A stretch of DNA of 36,750 nucleotides from Verrucomicrobiales bacterium. GTDB taxonomy: Bacteria > Verrucomicrobiota > Verrucomicrobiia > Verrucomicrobiales > V1-33. The position numbers were made by a program, and so were the translations under genes. The notes beneath the pieces are model-generated. The model had not been told where the DNA came from. It did not search any database and saw nothing but the letters and a program-made list of their open reading frames with translations. The stretch lies in assembly GCA_947460575.1 (NCBI GenBank), contig CANHIJ010000031.1, forward strand, positions 1-36,750. The letters are read 5' to 3'. Below are positions 1 through 7,600 of this stretch, piece after piece; position 1 is the first letter of the stretch, and each line of letters opens with the position of its first letter.

Positions 1-204
1 AAAGTTCGCCTGGAGCCAGGCATGGTCTTGGCTATTGAGCCGATGGTGAATATGGGTTCGGGGGAGGTCGAGGTGTTGGCGGACCGCTGGACGGCGGTGA
101 CGCGCGACCGGAAAACGAGCTCGCATTTTGAGCACACCATCCTCATCACTGCCGATGGACCGGAAATTCTGACGCCGCGGGATCGATTGACGTTGCCGTT
201 TTGA
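1..204 (+). CDS. map: Methionine aminopeptidase, C-terminal end (partial)
   Basis: This is the 3' end of a gene that begins before the window; 67 codons are visible, ending in TGA at 202-204. The translation contains [14 protein letters not shown], the conserved block of type I methionine aminopeptidases that carries a metal-binding glutamate. It then has the [11 protein letters not shown] block, which contributes another metal-ligand glutamate near the C-terminus. The enzyme removes the initiator methionine from nascent proteins in the cytoplasm. The tail after the last motif (about 20 residues) is normal for the family. The identification is strong although most of the protein is outside the window. 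Confidence 0.93.
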   Translation, partial: KVRLEPGMVLAIEPMVNMGSGEVEVLADRWTAVTRDRKTSSHFEHTILITADGPEILTPRDRLTLPF

Positions 205-240
205 GGCGGGGTTCGGGGTGAGGCGGTGGCGGAGATGGGT

Positions 241-300
241 GGGGACTGACAGGGACTGACAGGGACTGACAGGGACGAGCAGGGACGAGCAGGGACTGAG
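241..300. repeat. Tandem array of six decamers
   Basis: Six head-to-tail 10-base units with no spacers. Units are GGGGACTGAC, AGGGACTGAC twice, AGGGACGAGC twice and AGGGACTGAG. The core AGGGAC recurs every 10 bases exactly, while the last four bases vary. The array lies between the convergent ends of map (stop at 204) and the four-helix-bundle gene (stop at 326). Related cores with the same 10-base period occur inside that gene (497-548 and, inverted, 605-640), so the three arrays probably share an origin. It is not a CRISPR because there are no spacers. Confidence 0.95.
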
Positions 301-325
301 TGGCGGTGGGTGGCGAGCTGGGGAA

Positions 326-1066
326 TTATCTTTTGGGGGGGCGTGTTCTGTTTTGGGAGCGGATGCGGTAGAGGCGCTCGGTGAAGCCGCCTTCTTCGGC
401 GAAGGCGGCGGCTTGGGCGGCGACCTGTCGATCTAGGAGGTAGCAGGCCAAATTTAAAATGGAGAGCGCGGCATTGGCAGCGAGGGTGTCTGCCGCAGGG
501 ACTGGGGGAGGCAGGGACCCCCAAGGACTTCCAGGGACCGGCAAGGACCAGGCACCTGGCAGGGGTCCTAACAGAGCATCTGCTGAGACACTTGGCTGGG
601 CATCGTCGTTGTTCGTCCTTGTCGGTCCTTGAGGGTCCTTGTCTTCCCTCCTGCCTTCCGCCCGGGCCCGGCGGCGCTCGTCGGCGACCCAATCCTGAAC
701 GTCTGCGAGGCAGGCGCAGCGGCGGCCCTTGAAGCGGCGGAGGGCGGGGTGGTCGGGGGGCCACTGGGGGAGGCGGCGGTGGCGCAGGTAATCTTCGAAG
801 TCGAGCCGCAGTTCCTCGAGGCTGGCGCGAGCTACGTTGGTGAGCTTTAGCTCAAACTTTTTGGAAGTCCCACTGGCCTGGCTGCCTTCGGCGATGTTTT
901 GGACTCCACTGCGGGCGGCCTGGACCATCTGGTCGTGGGTGCGGCTTTTTTTATCGATGAAGCGATCGCAAAATCGGGTGGTGAGATCGTAGGCGAGTTG
1001 GGCGCTGCGAAAGCTCAGCAGATTCCGATATCCGCCGTGGGGGGGAAGGAGCGGGTCCTCGGGCAT
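326..1066 (-). CDS. Four-helix-bundle protein with C-terminal suffix domain
   Basis: A 246-residue protein. Residues about 12-100 match the S23/IVP-type four-helix-bundle family, with blocks such as MVQAARSGVQNIAEGSQA and KLTNVARASLEELRLDFEDY. Members of this fold are encoded in 23S rRNA intervening sequences and include the Avd accessory protein of diversity-generating retroelements; the function of solo members is unknown. Residues about 193-240 (AALSILNLACYLLDRQVAAQ and onward) resemble the separate 'four helix bundle suffix' domain. The linker (about 140-192) is low in complexity and is encoded by two opposed decamer arrays. The ATG at 1066 is chosen because the family similarity begins just after it; the frame stays open upstream to 1255 but that part is Pro/Arg-rich and overlaps the rhomboid-like gene. 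No clear ribosome-binding site is visible. Confidence 0.8.
   Translation of the reverse strand: MPEDPLLPPHGGYRNLLSFRSAQLAYDLTTRFCDRFIDKKSRTHDQMVQAARSGVQNIAEGSQASGTSKKFELKLTNVARASLEELRLDFEDYLRHRRLPQWPPDHPALRRFKGRRCACLADVQDWVADERRRARAEGRREDKDPQGPTRTNNDDAQPSVSADALLGPLPGAWSLPVPGSPWGSLPPPVPAADTLAANAALSILNLACYLLDRQVAAQAAAFAEEGGFTERLYRIRSQNRTRPPKR
497..548. repeat. Decamer array inside the four-helix-bundle gene (direct)
   Basis: On the + strand, cores of the form ARGGAC begin at 497, 513, 523, 533 and 543. The last four are spaced exactly 10 bases apart; the first is offset by 16. The spacer four bases vary. On the coding (-) strand these read GTCCYT and encode the Ser/Leu/Pro/Gly-rich part of the linker (about residues 172-190). 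They belong to the same family as the array at 241-300 and have the same orientation. Confidence 0.85.
605..640. repeat. Decamer array inside the four-helix-bundle gene (inverted)
   Basis: On the + strand, GTCCTT cores lie at 615, 625 and 635 with exact 10-base spacing, and a degenerate unit (GTCGTT) lies at 605. The orientation is opposite to the arrays at 241-300 and 497-548. Segment 615-640 is the reverse complement of 523-548 at 21 of 26 positions, so the two arms could form a hairpin with a 66-base loop in DNA or in the mRNA. On the coding strand this array encodes the EDKDPQGPTRTNND part of the linker. Confidence 0.85.
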
Positions 1067-1149
1067 GACTGGGGGCAGTCTGCGCCATCGCGAGGGAAGT
1101 GTAAAGTTAGCCTCGGACTGGGTCTTTTGCCTAGCCTGCGGCGGCGGGC

Positions 1150-1947
1150 CTAGGCCTTGGCGGGGAGGTGATCGGAGCAGTATTCTTGGCCGTCGCTGGC
1201 GACGCGGAATTCGAGGGTGGGGTCGGTGTGGTCGCTGCGGTGGCAGTGGTGGCACTGGTGAAAGGCGTCGCTGGTGGCCAGGGAATTAGAGTGGTACGTG
1301 GCGCGGCGGGCGGTGACGCGGCCGCGGTGGCGGAGGTGGCGCCAGGCGAGGGGAAGGGCGAACCAGGCGTAGGGAAGGAGGGCCAGGGCGATGGGCAGGC
1401 GGAGGAAGGGGATGGCGAAGAATTCGTAGGCGAGGAGGGCGCCGCTGAGGCAGGCGAGCCACTTGACCTTCACGGGGAGGATGAAGAAGAGCATGAAGGT
1501 GAAGTTGGGAGAAACAGTAGCGAAGGCCAGGAAGAGGCTGGAGTAGAGCAGGTTGCTGGCTTGGCTGCCGACGAATGGGCCGATGATGGGCCCGGCGGCG
1601 AAGGTGGCGACCCAGAGGCAGGCGATGGTGCTGAAGTAGAAGAGGTTGAGGCGCAGCTTGCCCCAGGCGGCTTCGAGGTGGTCGCCCATCAGGAGGAGGA
1701 TCATGACGGCGAAAATGATCCAGATGGGGCTGAGGGTGCTGGGGATGAAGCAGAAGGTGAAGAAGCGCCAGATTTGGCCGGATTCCCAGGCGGCGGGGGT
1801 GAGGGCGAGGAATTCGCTGAACCCTGGTTTGGCGAAGAGGAGGACGAAGCAGATGACCTGGAAGCTGGCGATGACGCGGAGGAGGCCGGGGATGGCCCAG
1901 GGTTCGAGGGCGCGCCGCAGGCGCTGGAGGGGTGAGGGCGGGGACAT
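1150..1947 (-). CDS. Rhomboid-like membrane protein with C-terminal zinc-binding tail
   Basis: A 265-residue protein with about six hydrophobic segments between residues 20 and 200. QIWRFFTFCFIPS (58-70) and LEAAWGKLRLNLFYF (91-105) match conserved rhomboid/derlin-type blocks. The usual catalytic GxSG is replaced by QASN (129-132). No histidine is present in the last membrane segments, where active rhomboids have the catalytic histidine, so proteolytic activity is doubtful. The soluble tail has C232-x2-C235 and C257-x2-H260, a spacing typical of a small zinc-binding fold, within a His/Cys-rich stretch. The ATG at 1947 is the first methionine directly before the rhomboid-like region. It lies 46 bases downstream of the CPBP protease gene on the same strand, so the two are likely co-transcribed. 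Confidence 0.7.
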   Translation of the reverse strand: MSPPSPLQRLRRALEPWAIPGLLRVIASFQVICFVLLFAKPGFSEFLALTPAAWESGQIWRFFTFCFIPSTLSPIWIIFAVMILLLMGDHLEAAWGKLRLNLFYFSTIACLWVATFAAGPIIGPFVGSQASNLLYSSLFLAFATVSPNFTFMLFFILPVKVKWLACLSGALLAYEFFAIPFLRLPIALALLPYAWFALPLAWRHLRHRGRVTARRATYHSNSLATSDAFHQCHHCHRSDHTDPTLEFRVASDGQEYCSDHLPAKA

Positions 1948-1993
1948 GCGCAGAGTGGGGGGGAGATGAGCGGAAAATCTTGGGTGGGGGCGG

Positions 1994-2785
1994 TCACCAG
2001 AATCCCCACTGTTGAGTCTCCATGACGTACCATCCGAGGAGGAGGTTGGAGGTGGCGTGGGTGAGGATGCAGGCGCTGAGACTTTTGGTGCGGACGAGGA
2101 CGGCGCTGACAAGGAGGGCCCAGCCGATGGCGCCGAGCCAGTCGACGGGTTGGTGGGCGAGGGCGAAGAGGGGGACGGTGGTGGCGAGGGCGCGGGCGCT
2201 CCACTGGCCGAGGGGGGCGAGCCAGAAATCGCGGTAGGGGTCGGCGGCGCTGCGCCAGAGGAAGCTACGCCAGAAGAGTTCTTCCAAGATGGGGACGGCG
2301 AGGCCCATGCGGAGGAAGCGCATGGCGACGGCGGCGGCGAAGAGGACGGGTTGGTCCTGCCAGAGGGTGGGGTTGAAGCCGTCGCTGCCGCGCGGGGCGA
2401 GGCCGAGCCATTTCCAGTGCCACCAGGAAGGGGCGCCCCAGGAGGCGACGTCCCAGCGCTCGTAGAGGATGGAAGGGGCGATCCACCAGGCGATGCCGAG
2501 GGTGCCGACGGCGATGGCGAGCGCGGCCGTGGAGGCCTTGAGGCGGTGAATGGGATAGGCGGGCCACCACCAGGCGAGGAGGGCCAGGCAGCTGAGGGTT
2601 TGCAGGGGGTAGATCCAGTGCTCGGCCTGGGCGAGGTACCAGGGGGTGCCAGGGGGGTACTGGTCGGCATCCTTGAAAAAGCCCTTGAGGGCGAGGAAGC
2701 CCATGAAGACCACAAAGGGGGCCACATGGGTGACGGCGGGCGAAGGGAGGGCCCTGGGAGAGCGCGGGGGGGGCGAGGCGGGCAT
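1994..2785 (-). CDS. CPBP (CAAX-type) intramembrane metalloprotease
   Basis: A 263-residue polytopic membrane protein with all three CPBP/Abi motifs: EELFWR (E168, E169, R173), FALAH (H211) and THATSN (H243, N247). These are the expected metal-binding and catalytic residues of the glutamic-type CAAX/Rce1 family, so the enzyme should be active in the membrane. The overall pattern resembles the CAAX-protease-related group sometimes linked to exosortase systems, but no exosortase or PEP-CTERM anchor is visible here. Substrate is unknown. The start is the ATG at 2785; M28 (MGFLALKG) is a possible shorter start because residues 1-20 are Pro/Ser/Arg-rich. It is followed by the rhomboid-like gene 46 bases downstream. 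Confidence 0.82.
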   Translation of the reverse strand: MPASPPPRSPRALPSPAVTHVAPFVVFMGFLALKGFFKDADQYPPGTPWYLAQAEHWIYPLQTLSCLALLAWWWPAYPIHRLKASTAALAIAVGTLGIAWWIAPSILYERWDVASWGAPSWWHWKWLGLAPRGSDGFNPTLWQDQPVLFAAAVAMRFLRMGLAVPILEELFWRSFLWRSAADPYRDFWLAPLGQWSARALATTVPLFALAHQPVDWLGAIGWALLVSAVLVRTKSLSACILTHATSNLLLGWYVMETQQWGFW

Positions 2786-2826
2786 GGAGGGGGAGGAGAC
2801 GGCCCGGCGGGGAGGCCCAGGCGGCT

Positions 2827-4029
2827 TTAGGAGCGGTGGCGCTGGGCGAAAGCGGCGATGCGGTCGAGGGCGATGGCGAGTTGATTTTCGTCGGTGGCGT
2901 AACAGGCGCGGACGAAGCCTTCGCCGGCTTTGCCGAAGGCGGTGCCGGGGACGACGGCGACTTTTTCTTCTTCGAGGAGGCGGGTGGCGAACTCGCGGCT
3001 GGTCATCTGGGTGGAGCGGATGTCGGGGAAGGCGTAGAAGGCGCCGCCGGGCTGGAAGGTGGGGAGGCCCGCGGCGTTGAGTTTATGGACGACGAGATTG
3101 CGGCGGCGCCAGTAGGCTTTGCGCATTTCCTCCATGGGGGCGGCGCCGTGTTCGAGGGCTTCGACGGCGGCGACCTGGGCGGTGATGGGGGCGCAGAGCA
3201 TGGAGTACTGGTGGATCTTCATCATGGCCTCGGTGAGTTCGGGGGGGGCGCAGGCGTAGCCGAGGCGGAAGCCGGTCATGGCGAAGGCCTTGCTGAAGCC
3301 GTGCATGAGGATGGTGCGTTCCTTCATGCCGGGGAGGGCGGCGATGCTGGGGTGTTCGCGCTCGCTGTAGAGGAGTTCGCTATAAATTTCGTCGGTGATG
3401 ACGATGAGGTCGTGCTTGATGGCGAGGTCGGCGATGCCCTGCAATTCCGCGGGGTCCATGACGGCTCCGGTGGGATTGGTGGGGAAGTTGAGCATGATCA
3501 CCTTGGACTTGGGGGTGATGGCTTTTTCGACGGCGGCGGCGCGGAGGGCGAAATTGTCTTCGGCGCGGGTTTCCACGACCACGGGGACGCCGTAGGCCAT
3601 GTAGATGGTGGGGCTGTAGCTGACGTAGCAGGGCTCGTGGTAGATGACTTCTTCGCCGGGGTTGAGGAGGGCGCGGAAGGCGAGGTCGAGGGCTTCGGAG
3701 ACGCCCACGGTGACGATGATTTCTTTAGTGGCGTCGTAGGAGACGTGGAACTTTTGGGCGACGTATTTGGCGATGCTTTTGCGGAGGTCGAGAAGGCCGA
3801 GGTTGCTGGTGTAGGAGGTTTGGCCTTTTTCGAGGGAATAGATGGCGGCCTCGCGGATGTGCCAAGGGGTGGCGAAATCGGGTTCGCCGACGCCGAGGGA
3901 GATGACGTCGCCGGCGTTGAGGACGAGTTCAAAGAATTCGCGAATGCCGGAGCGCGGGATCGCCTGGATGCGGTCGGAGATTTTACTTTTCACGCGAAGG
4001 GTCGAGGGGTCGGGGTCGAGGGACATCAT
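2827..4029 (-). CDS. Class I/II PLP-dependent aminotransferase
   Basis: A 400-residue cytoplasmic enzyme of fold-type I. Landmarks include ISLGVGEPDFATP near the N-terminus, LNFPTNPTGA, the VITDEIYSEL aspartate block, and HGFSKAFAMTGFRLGYA, in which K247 should bind pyridoxal phosphate. Length is normal. The substrate cannot be fixed from sequence; the aspartate/alanine/aromatic group is likely. The gene overlaps its upstream Lrp/AsnC neighbour by the four bases ATGA, which suggests translational coupling; Lrp-type regulator plus aminotransferase pairs (for example alaR-alaT of Bacillus) favour a role in amino-acid transamination controlled by that regulator. Two adjacent ATG codons (4029 and 4026) could start the protein. 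Confidence 0.9.
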   Translation of the reverse strand: MMSLDPDPSTLRVKSKISDRIQAIPRSGIREFFELVLNAGDVISLGVGEPDFATPWHIREAAIYSLEKGQTSYTSNLGLLDLRKSIAKYVAQKFHVSYDATKEIIVTVGVSEALDLAFRALLNPGEEVIYHEPCYVSYSPTIYMAYGVPVVVETRAEDNFALRAAAVEKAITPKSKVIMLNFPTNPTGAVMDPAELQGIADLAIKHDLIVITDEIYSELLYSEREHPSIAALPGMKERTILMHGFSKAFAMTGFRLGYACAPPELTEAMMKIHQYSMLCAPITAQVAAVEALEHGAAPMEEMRKAYWRRRNLVVHKLNAAGLPTFQPGGAFYAFPDIRSTQMTSREFATRLLEEEKVAVVPGTAFGKAGEGFVRACYATDENQLAIALDRIAAFAQRHRS

Positions 4030-4505
4030 GGGGTGATGGGGAGGCGGGCTCCATCGGGCGTGGGGACGGAGAGGAAGCCGTTTTGCTTATAGATTTTGAG
4101 CTGGAAGTGGGTGACGGTGCTGAGGACGCCGCCGAGGGTGCTCAATTTTTCGGTGACGAAGCGGGCGACTTCTTGGAGGCTGGCGGCCTGGACGACGACG
4201 GCGAGGTCGTAGCCGCCGCTCATGAGCCAGCAAGTGGCGACTTGGTCGAATTTGGCGACGCGTTCGGCGAGGCGGTCGAAGCCGCCGCCGCGTTCGGGGG
4301 TGAGGCGGACTTCGATGAGGGCGGTGACGCCGCCCTGGGGGGTTTTTTCGGGATCGACGACGGCTTGGTAGCCGAGGATGGTGCCATCGGCCTCCCAGGC
4401 GGCGATTTTGGTCTGGACTTCAGCGGGGGTGAGGTTGAGGCGGGCGGCGAGGGCTTCCGCGGTGAGGCGGGAGTCTTTGGTGAGGAGTTCGAGCAGGGCG
4501 TCCAT
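4026..4505 (-). CDS. Lrp/AsnC family transcriptional regulator
   Basis: A 159-residue protein. The N-terminal third is a winged helix-turn-helix (LLTKDSRLTAEALAARLNL and the following recognition helix). The remainder is the RAM/AsnC ligand-binding domain, with IEVRLTPERGGGFDRLAERV and WLMSGGYDLAVVVQA. Such proteins bind amino acids and usually control nearby amino-acid genes. The ATG at 4505 (MDALLELL) is chosen because it fits the family N-terminus; an in-frame ATG at 4541 would add 12 residues. It overlaps the downstream aminotransferase by 4 bases and probably regulates it and itself. No operator could be pinned down by eye. Confidence 0.9.
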   Translation of the reverse strand: MDALLELLTKDSRLTAEALAARLNLTPAEVQTKIAAWEADGTILGYQAVVDPEKTPQGGVTALIEVRLTPERGGGFDRLAERVAKFDQVATCWLMSGGYDLAVVVQAASLQEVARFVTEKLSTLGGVLSTVTHFQLKIYKQNGFLSVPTPDGARLPITP

Positions 4506-4611
4506 GGCGGGGGAGGAGGGGGATCGACGGAGGGCGTGCATAAGCGCAAAAGCGGCGAGGCACAATAGGCGGAGGGGGGCAAAAAGCGCAGGTGCGGGCC
4601 AGGGGAGAATT

Positions 4612-7600
4612 TTAGGGTTGGCCAGGGGCGGCGCGGCGCTGCTGGACGCGCTCGATGCGGTTGAAGCCGACGGGGCCAGGGTCGGCGTGGTCGGAGGGGG
4701 AGGCGTCGCTGGGCATTTTGCCGACGCGGAGGGAGGCGGGTGGGCCGGGGAAATCCTGGCGGGGGAAGCGGGCGATTTCTTCGGTGAGGTCGCCCATGGC
4801 GGGGCCGCCGGCGAGGACGCGGAGGGAGCGGTCGTCCCAGAGAAGGGTGAGTTCGACGGGGGCGCGGGCGGTGATGGCGGCGGGGAAGTCTTCGCGGCCG
4901 TTGGGGGCGACGGCGAGGCGGCCGTCTTGGCGGAGGCTGGCGCGGAGGGTTTTGCCGTTTGGCCAGACGAGGGCGAGGCCTGGGCCCCACTGTTGGGCGG
5001 CGTCTTTGCCGTCTTGCCAGAGGCGGGCGCTGACGGAGCCGGTGTCGGGGAGGAGGGGGCGCTCGAGGAAGGCGTGGAGGTTGGCGGGGGATTGCAGGAC
5101 GTAGCCGGCGTCGCGGCGGGCGCCGCTGCGGGCGCTGGGGGAGGCCTGGAGTTTCCAGAGGGGGTCGAGGTCTGGGGCGGAGAAGTCTTCGTCGAAGAGG
5201 ATTTCGCCGAGGGCGGAGGGGGCTGAGGGGGCGTCGAGGGGGTGGTCCTTGGCATCGAGGATAAAAACGGCGCCGGCGTGAGTGCGGAGGTTGATGGGGG
5301 CGGCGGGGTCGAGGAGGGCGGGCCTCTGTTTGAGCTCGGGGATGGGGATGGCGAAAAGCTTAGCCTGGGCGGGGTCGAGGCCCAGGGCTTTCCAGTCGAT
5401 CGCGAGGGTGGTGGACTGGGGGGCGTCGCGGAAGTTGGCTAGGGCGACGAGGGTGGCGTCGCCTTTTTTCCAGAGGCTGGCTTTGACGTCGGGAGAGCTG
5501 GGGTGGATGGGGGAGTCGGAGCCGGCCCACCAGCCGATGAATTCGCTGTCGGCGACGCCGAAATCGTCCCAGAGGCGCCAGAGGGGTCGGGGGTCGCCCT
5601 GCCAGCCGAGGCGGCCGGTCATGCCATGGACGAGGCCGAACCAGGGGTTGCCGCCGCCTTCGAGCATTTCGCCCATGAGGCCGAAGGGGATGCCGCTGAG
5701 TTCGACGAGGAAGTGTTCGGGGGGTGGGCCGGAGTAGTGGTGGCCTTCGCCGAACCAAAGGCGGTCGACGAAGGGCATGGAGTCCATAAAGATATTGGGG
5801 CAGTGGGCCCAGGCGCCGCCGGCGTGGAATTCATTCCAGGAGTGGAGGTCGATGAGGCCGCCCTGGGGGCGGGAACGGTCGAGGACTTTGCGGGCGCGGA
5901 GCATGATGCTGCGGTCGTAGGCGATGTCGTCGAGGTAGATGCCGTCGCAGGCGGCGTTTTCGCAGAGCCAGCGGAGGCCTTCGATGTAGTAATTGTGAAG
6001 GCGGCTCATGGGCTGGGTGAGGAAGCTGACGTCTTGGACGCTGGGTTCGAACCAGGCTTGCCAGTAATTGCCGCCGAGATGTTCTTCGCCCCAGGGGTGG
6101 CCGCCGCCTTGGCCGGGCATGAGGATTTCGTCGCCGAGGCTGCGGAAGGCGTAGATTTCGGGGGACCAATTGGAGAGTTCGCGGACGGTGTAATAGTATT
6201 TGGCGCGGAGGCCTTTTTGGTGGGCGGCGCTAGTGAAGTCGCGGAGTTTGGCCCAAGTGAGGAAGGGGTAGTTGATGTAGGGATTGAGGGCGTTGCCTTG
6301 GTGGATATTGACGACGTTGGCGCCGGCGGATTTGGCGCTGTCGAGGTATTTGGAGTAGTCTGCGGGGATGGAGTTAGTGTGGTAGTAGCGGTCGGCCCAC
6401 TGTTCGGCGGTGCGGAGGGGGTGGAAGGGAGTGATGAGGAGGTCGCAGCCGAAGTGGAGGGTTTGGTCGGGAGCGAGGAGGCGTTTTCCGCTAAAGCAGG
6501 TGAGGGTGTTTTGGGCGTAGCGGATGCCGCCGAGGCCGTGGGCGCTCCAGGAGGGAGGGTCGTTGAGGGGGCGGCGGGCGTAGTGGATATTGACGCCGGG
6601 GCGGACGTAGTTGTCGGCTTTGAGTTGGACGCGGAGGCCGCCGTGGGCGGCACCGAGCCAGACGCTGTCTTGGTGGCGGTGGGCGGTGTCCCAATGCCAT
6701 TCCCAAGGCGCGGCGGGGGCGGTGCCGGTTTCGTGGTTGAGGCCGAGGAGGTAGGGGGTGCTTTCGGGGGTGCGGGGGACTTGGAGGCGGACGTCCTCAA
6801 TGGGCCAGGGCGCGCCGGTGGCTTCGAGGGCGAAGTCGAGGCGGAGGGAGCCGTCGAATTCGAGGCTGCCGGTGAGAGTGGCGCGGCCGCGCGGGGAGGA
6901 CTGGACGGATTCCCAGGCGACGGCGGCGGGGGAGCGGGAGGTCCAGCGGAAGGTGGGGGGGCCGAAGGCTGCGCCGTCGATCTCAAAGGCCATGCCGGGG
7001 TCGGCGAGGAGAGCTAGGGTGGGGGCGTCGCCGATGCGGGTGACGGCCTTATTGTAAAAAGAGGTGATTTGTTGGGGTAGGCCGTTTTCAGTCAGGGTGA
7101 TTTCGGCGCCGAGGGTGCGGATGCGGCGGGCGGTTTCGTCGACGTGGAGGGCGGGGTAGCCTTTGGCGGGTTCGTCGTCGATGGCGGTGGTGGAGTTGAG
7201 CCAGCGCAGGCGGGAGAGGCTTTGGGGGTCGGCGTCGCCGTGGTCGGGGAGGAGGGGGCCGGCGGCGGCGACGGTGAATCCGAGGAGGCTGGTGAGGCCG
7301 GAGGAGGGGTCTTGGAGGGAGAGGGTGTAGGTGCTGCGGCCGGGCTGGGAGGGCAGATCTACGGAGAACCAGAGGGCCTGGGCGCGGCGCTGAGGCAGGT
7401 TGAGGGCGAGGCTGGAGGACTCGCCTTTCCAGTTAGTGCGCTGGGTGTTGAGGCAGGTGAATTGGTCGGCGGGGAGCCAGGAAGAGGGGCTTTCGCGAGC
7501 GGCTAGGACTTTGACTTCGAGGTTAGGAAAATCACGATCTTGGGACCAGGCGAGGACTTGGAAGACGAGGTGTTCGCCGGGCCGCCCTTGGAGGAGGTGG

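Noticed and set aside
241..300. Possible CRISPR array
   Set aside because: Units are 10 bases, adjacent, and without unique spacers; no cas genes are nearby.
1994..2785. Exosortase/PEP-CTERM system around the CPBP protease
   Set aside because: No exosortase gene and no PEP-CTERM anchor on any secreted protein in the window.
1168..2830. Long + strand frames rich in Glu and Gly over 1168-1935 and 2012-2830
   Set aside because: They mirror the rhomboid-like and CPBP genes in the opposite strand and have artificial composition.
2836..4092. 418-residue reading frame on the + strand
   Set aside because: It is antisense to the clear aminotransferase, is Gly/Asp/Ala/Val-rich and matches no family; a high-GC shadow.
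5503..7017. 504-residue + strand frame inside the glycoside-hydrolase-like gene
   Set aside because: It is low-complexity Gly/Ala/Val/Glu and antisense to a gene with a signal peptide and recognisable domains.
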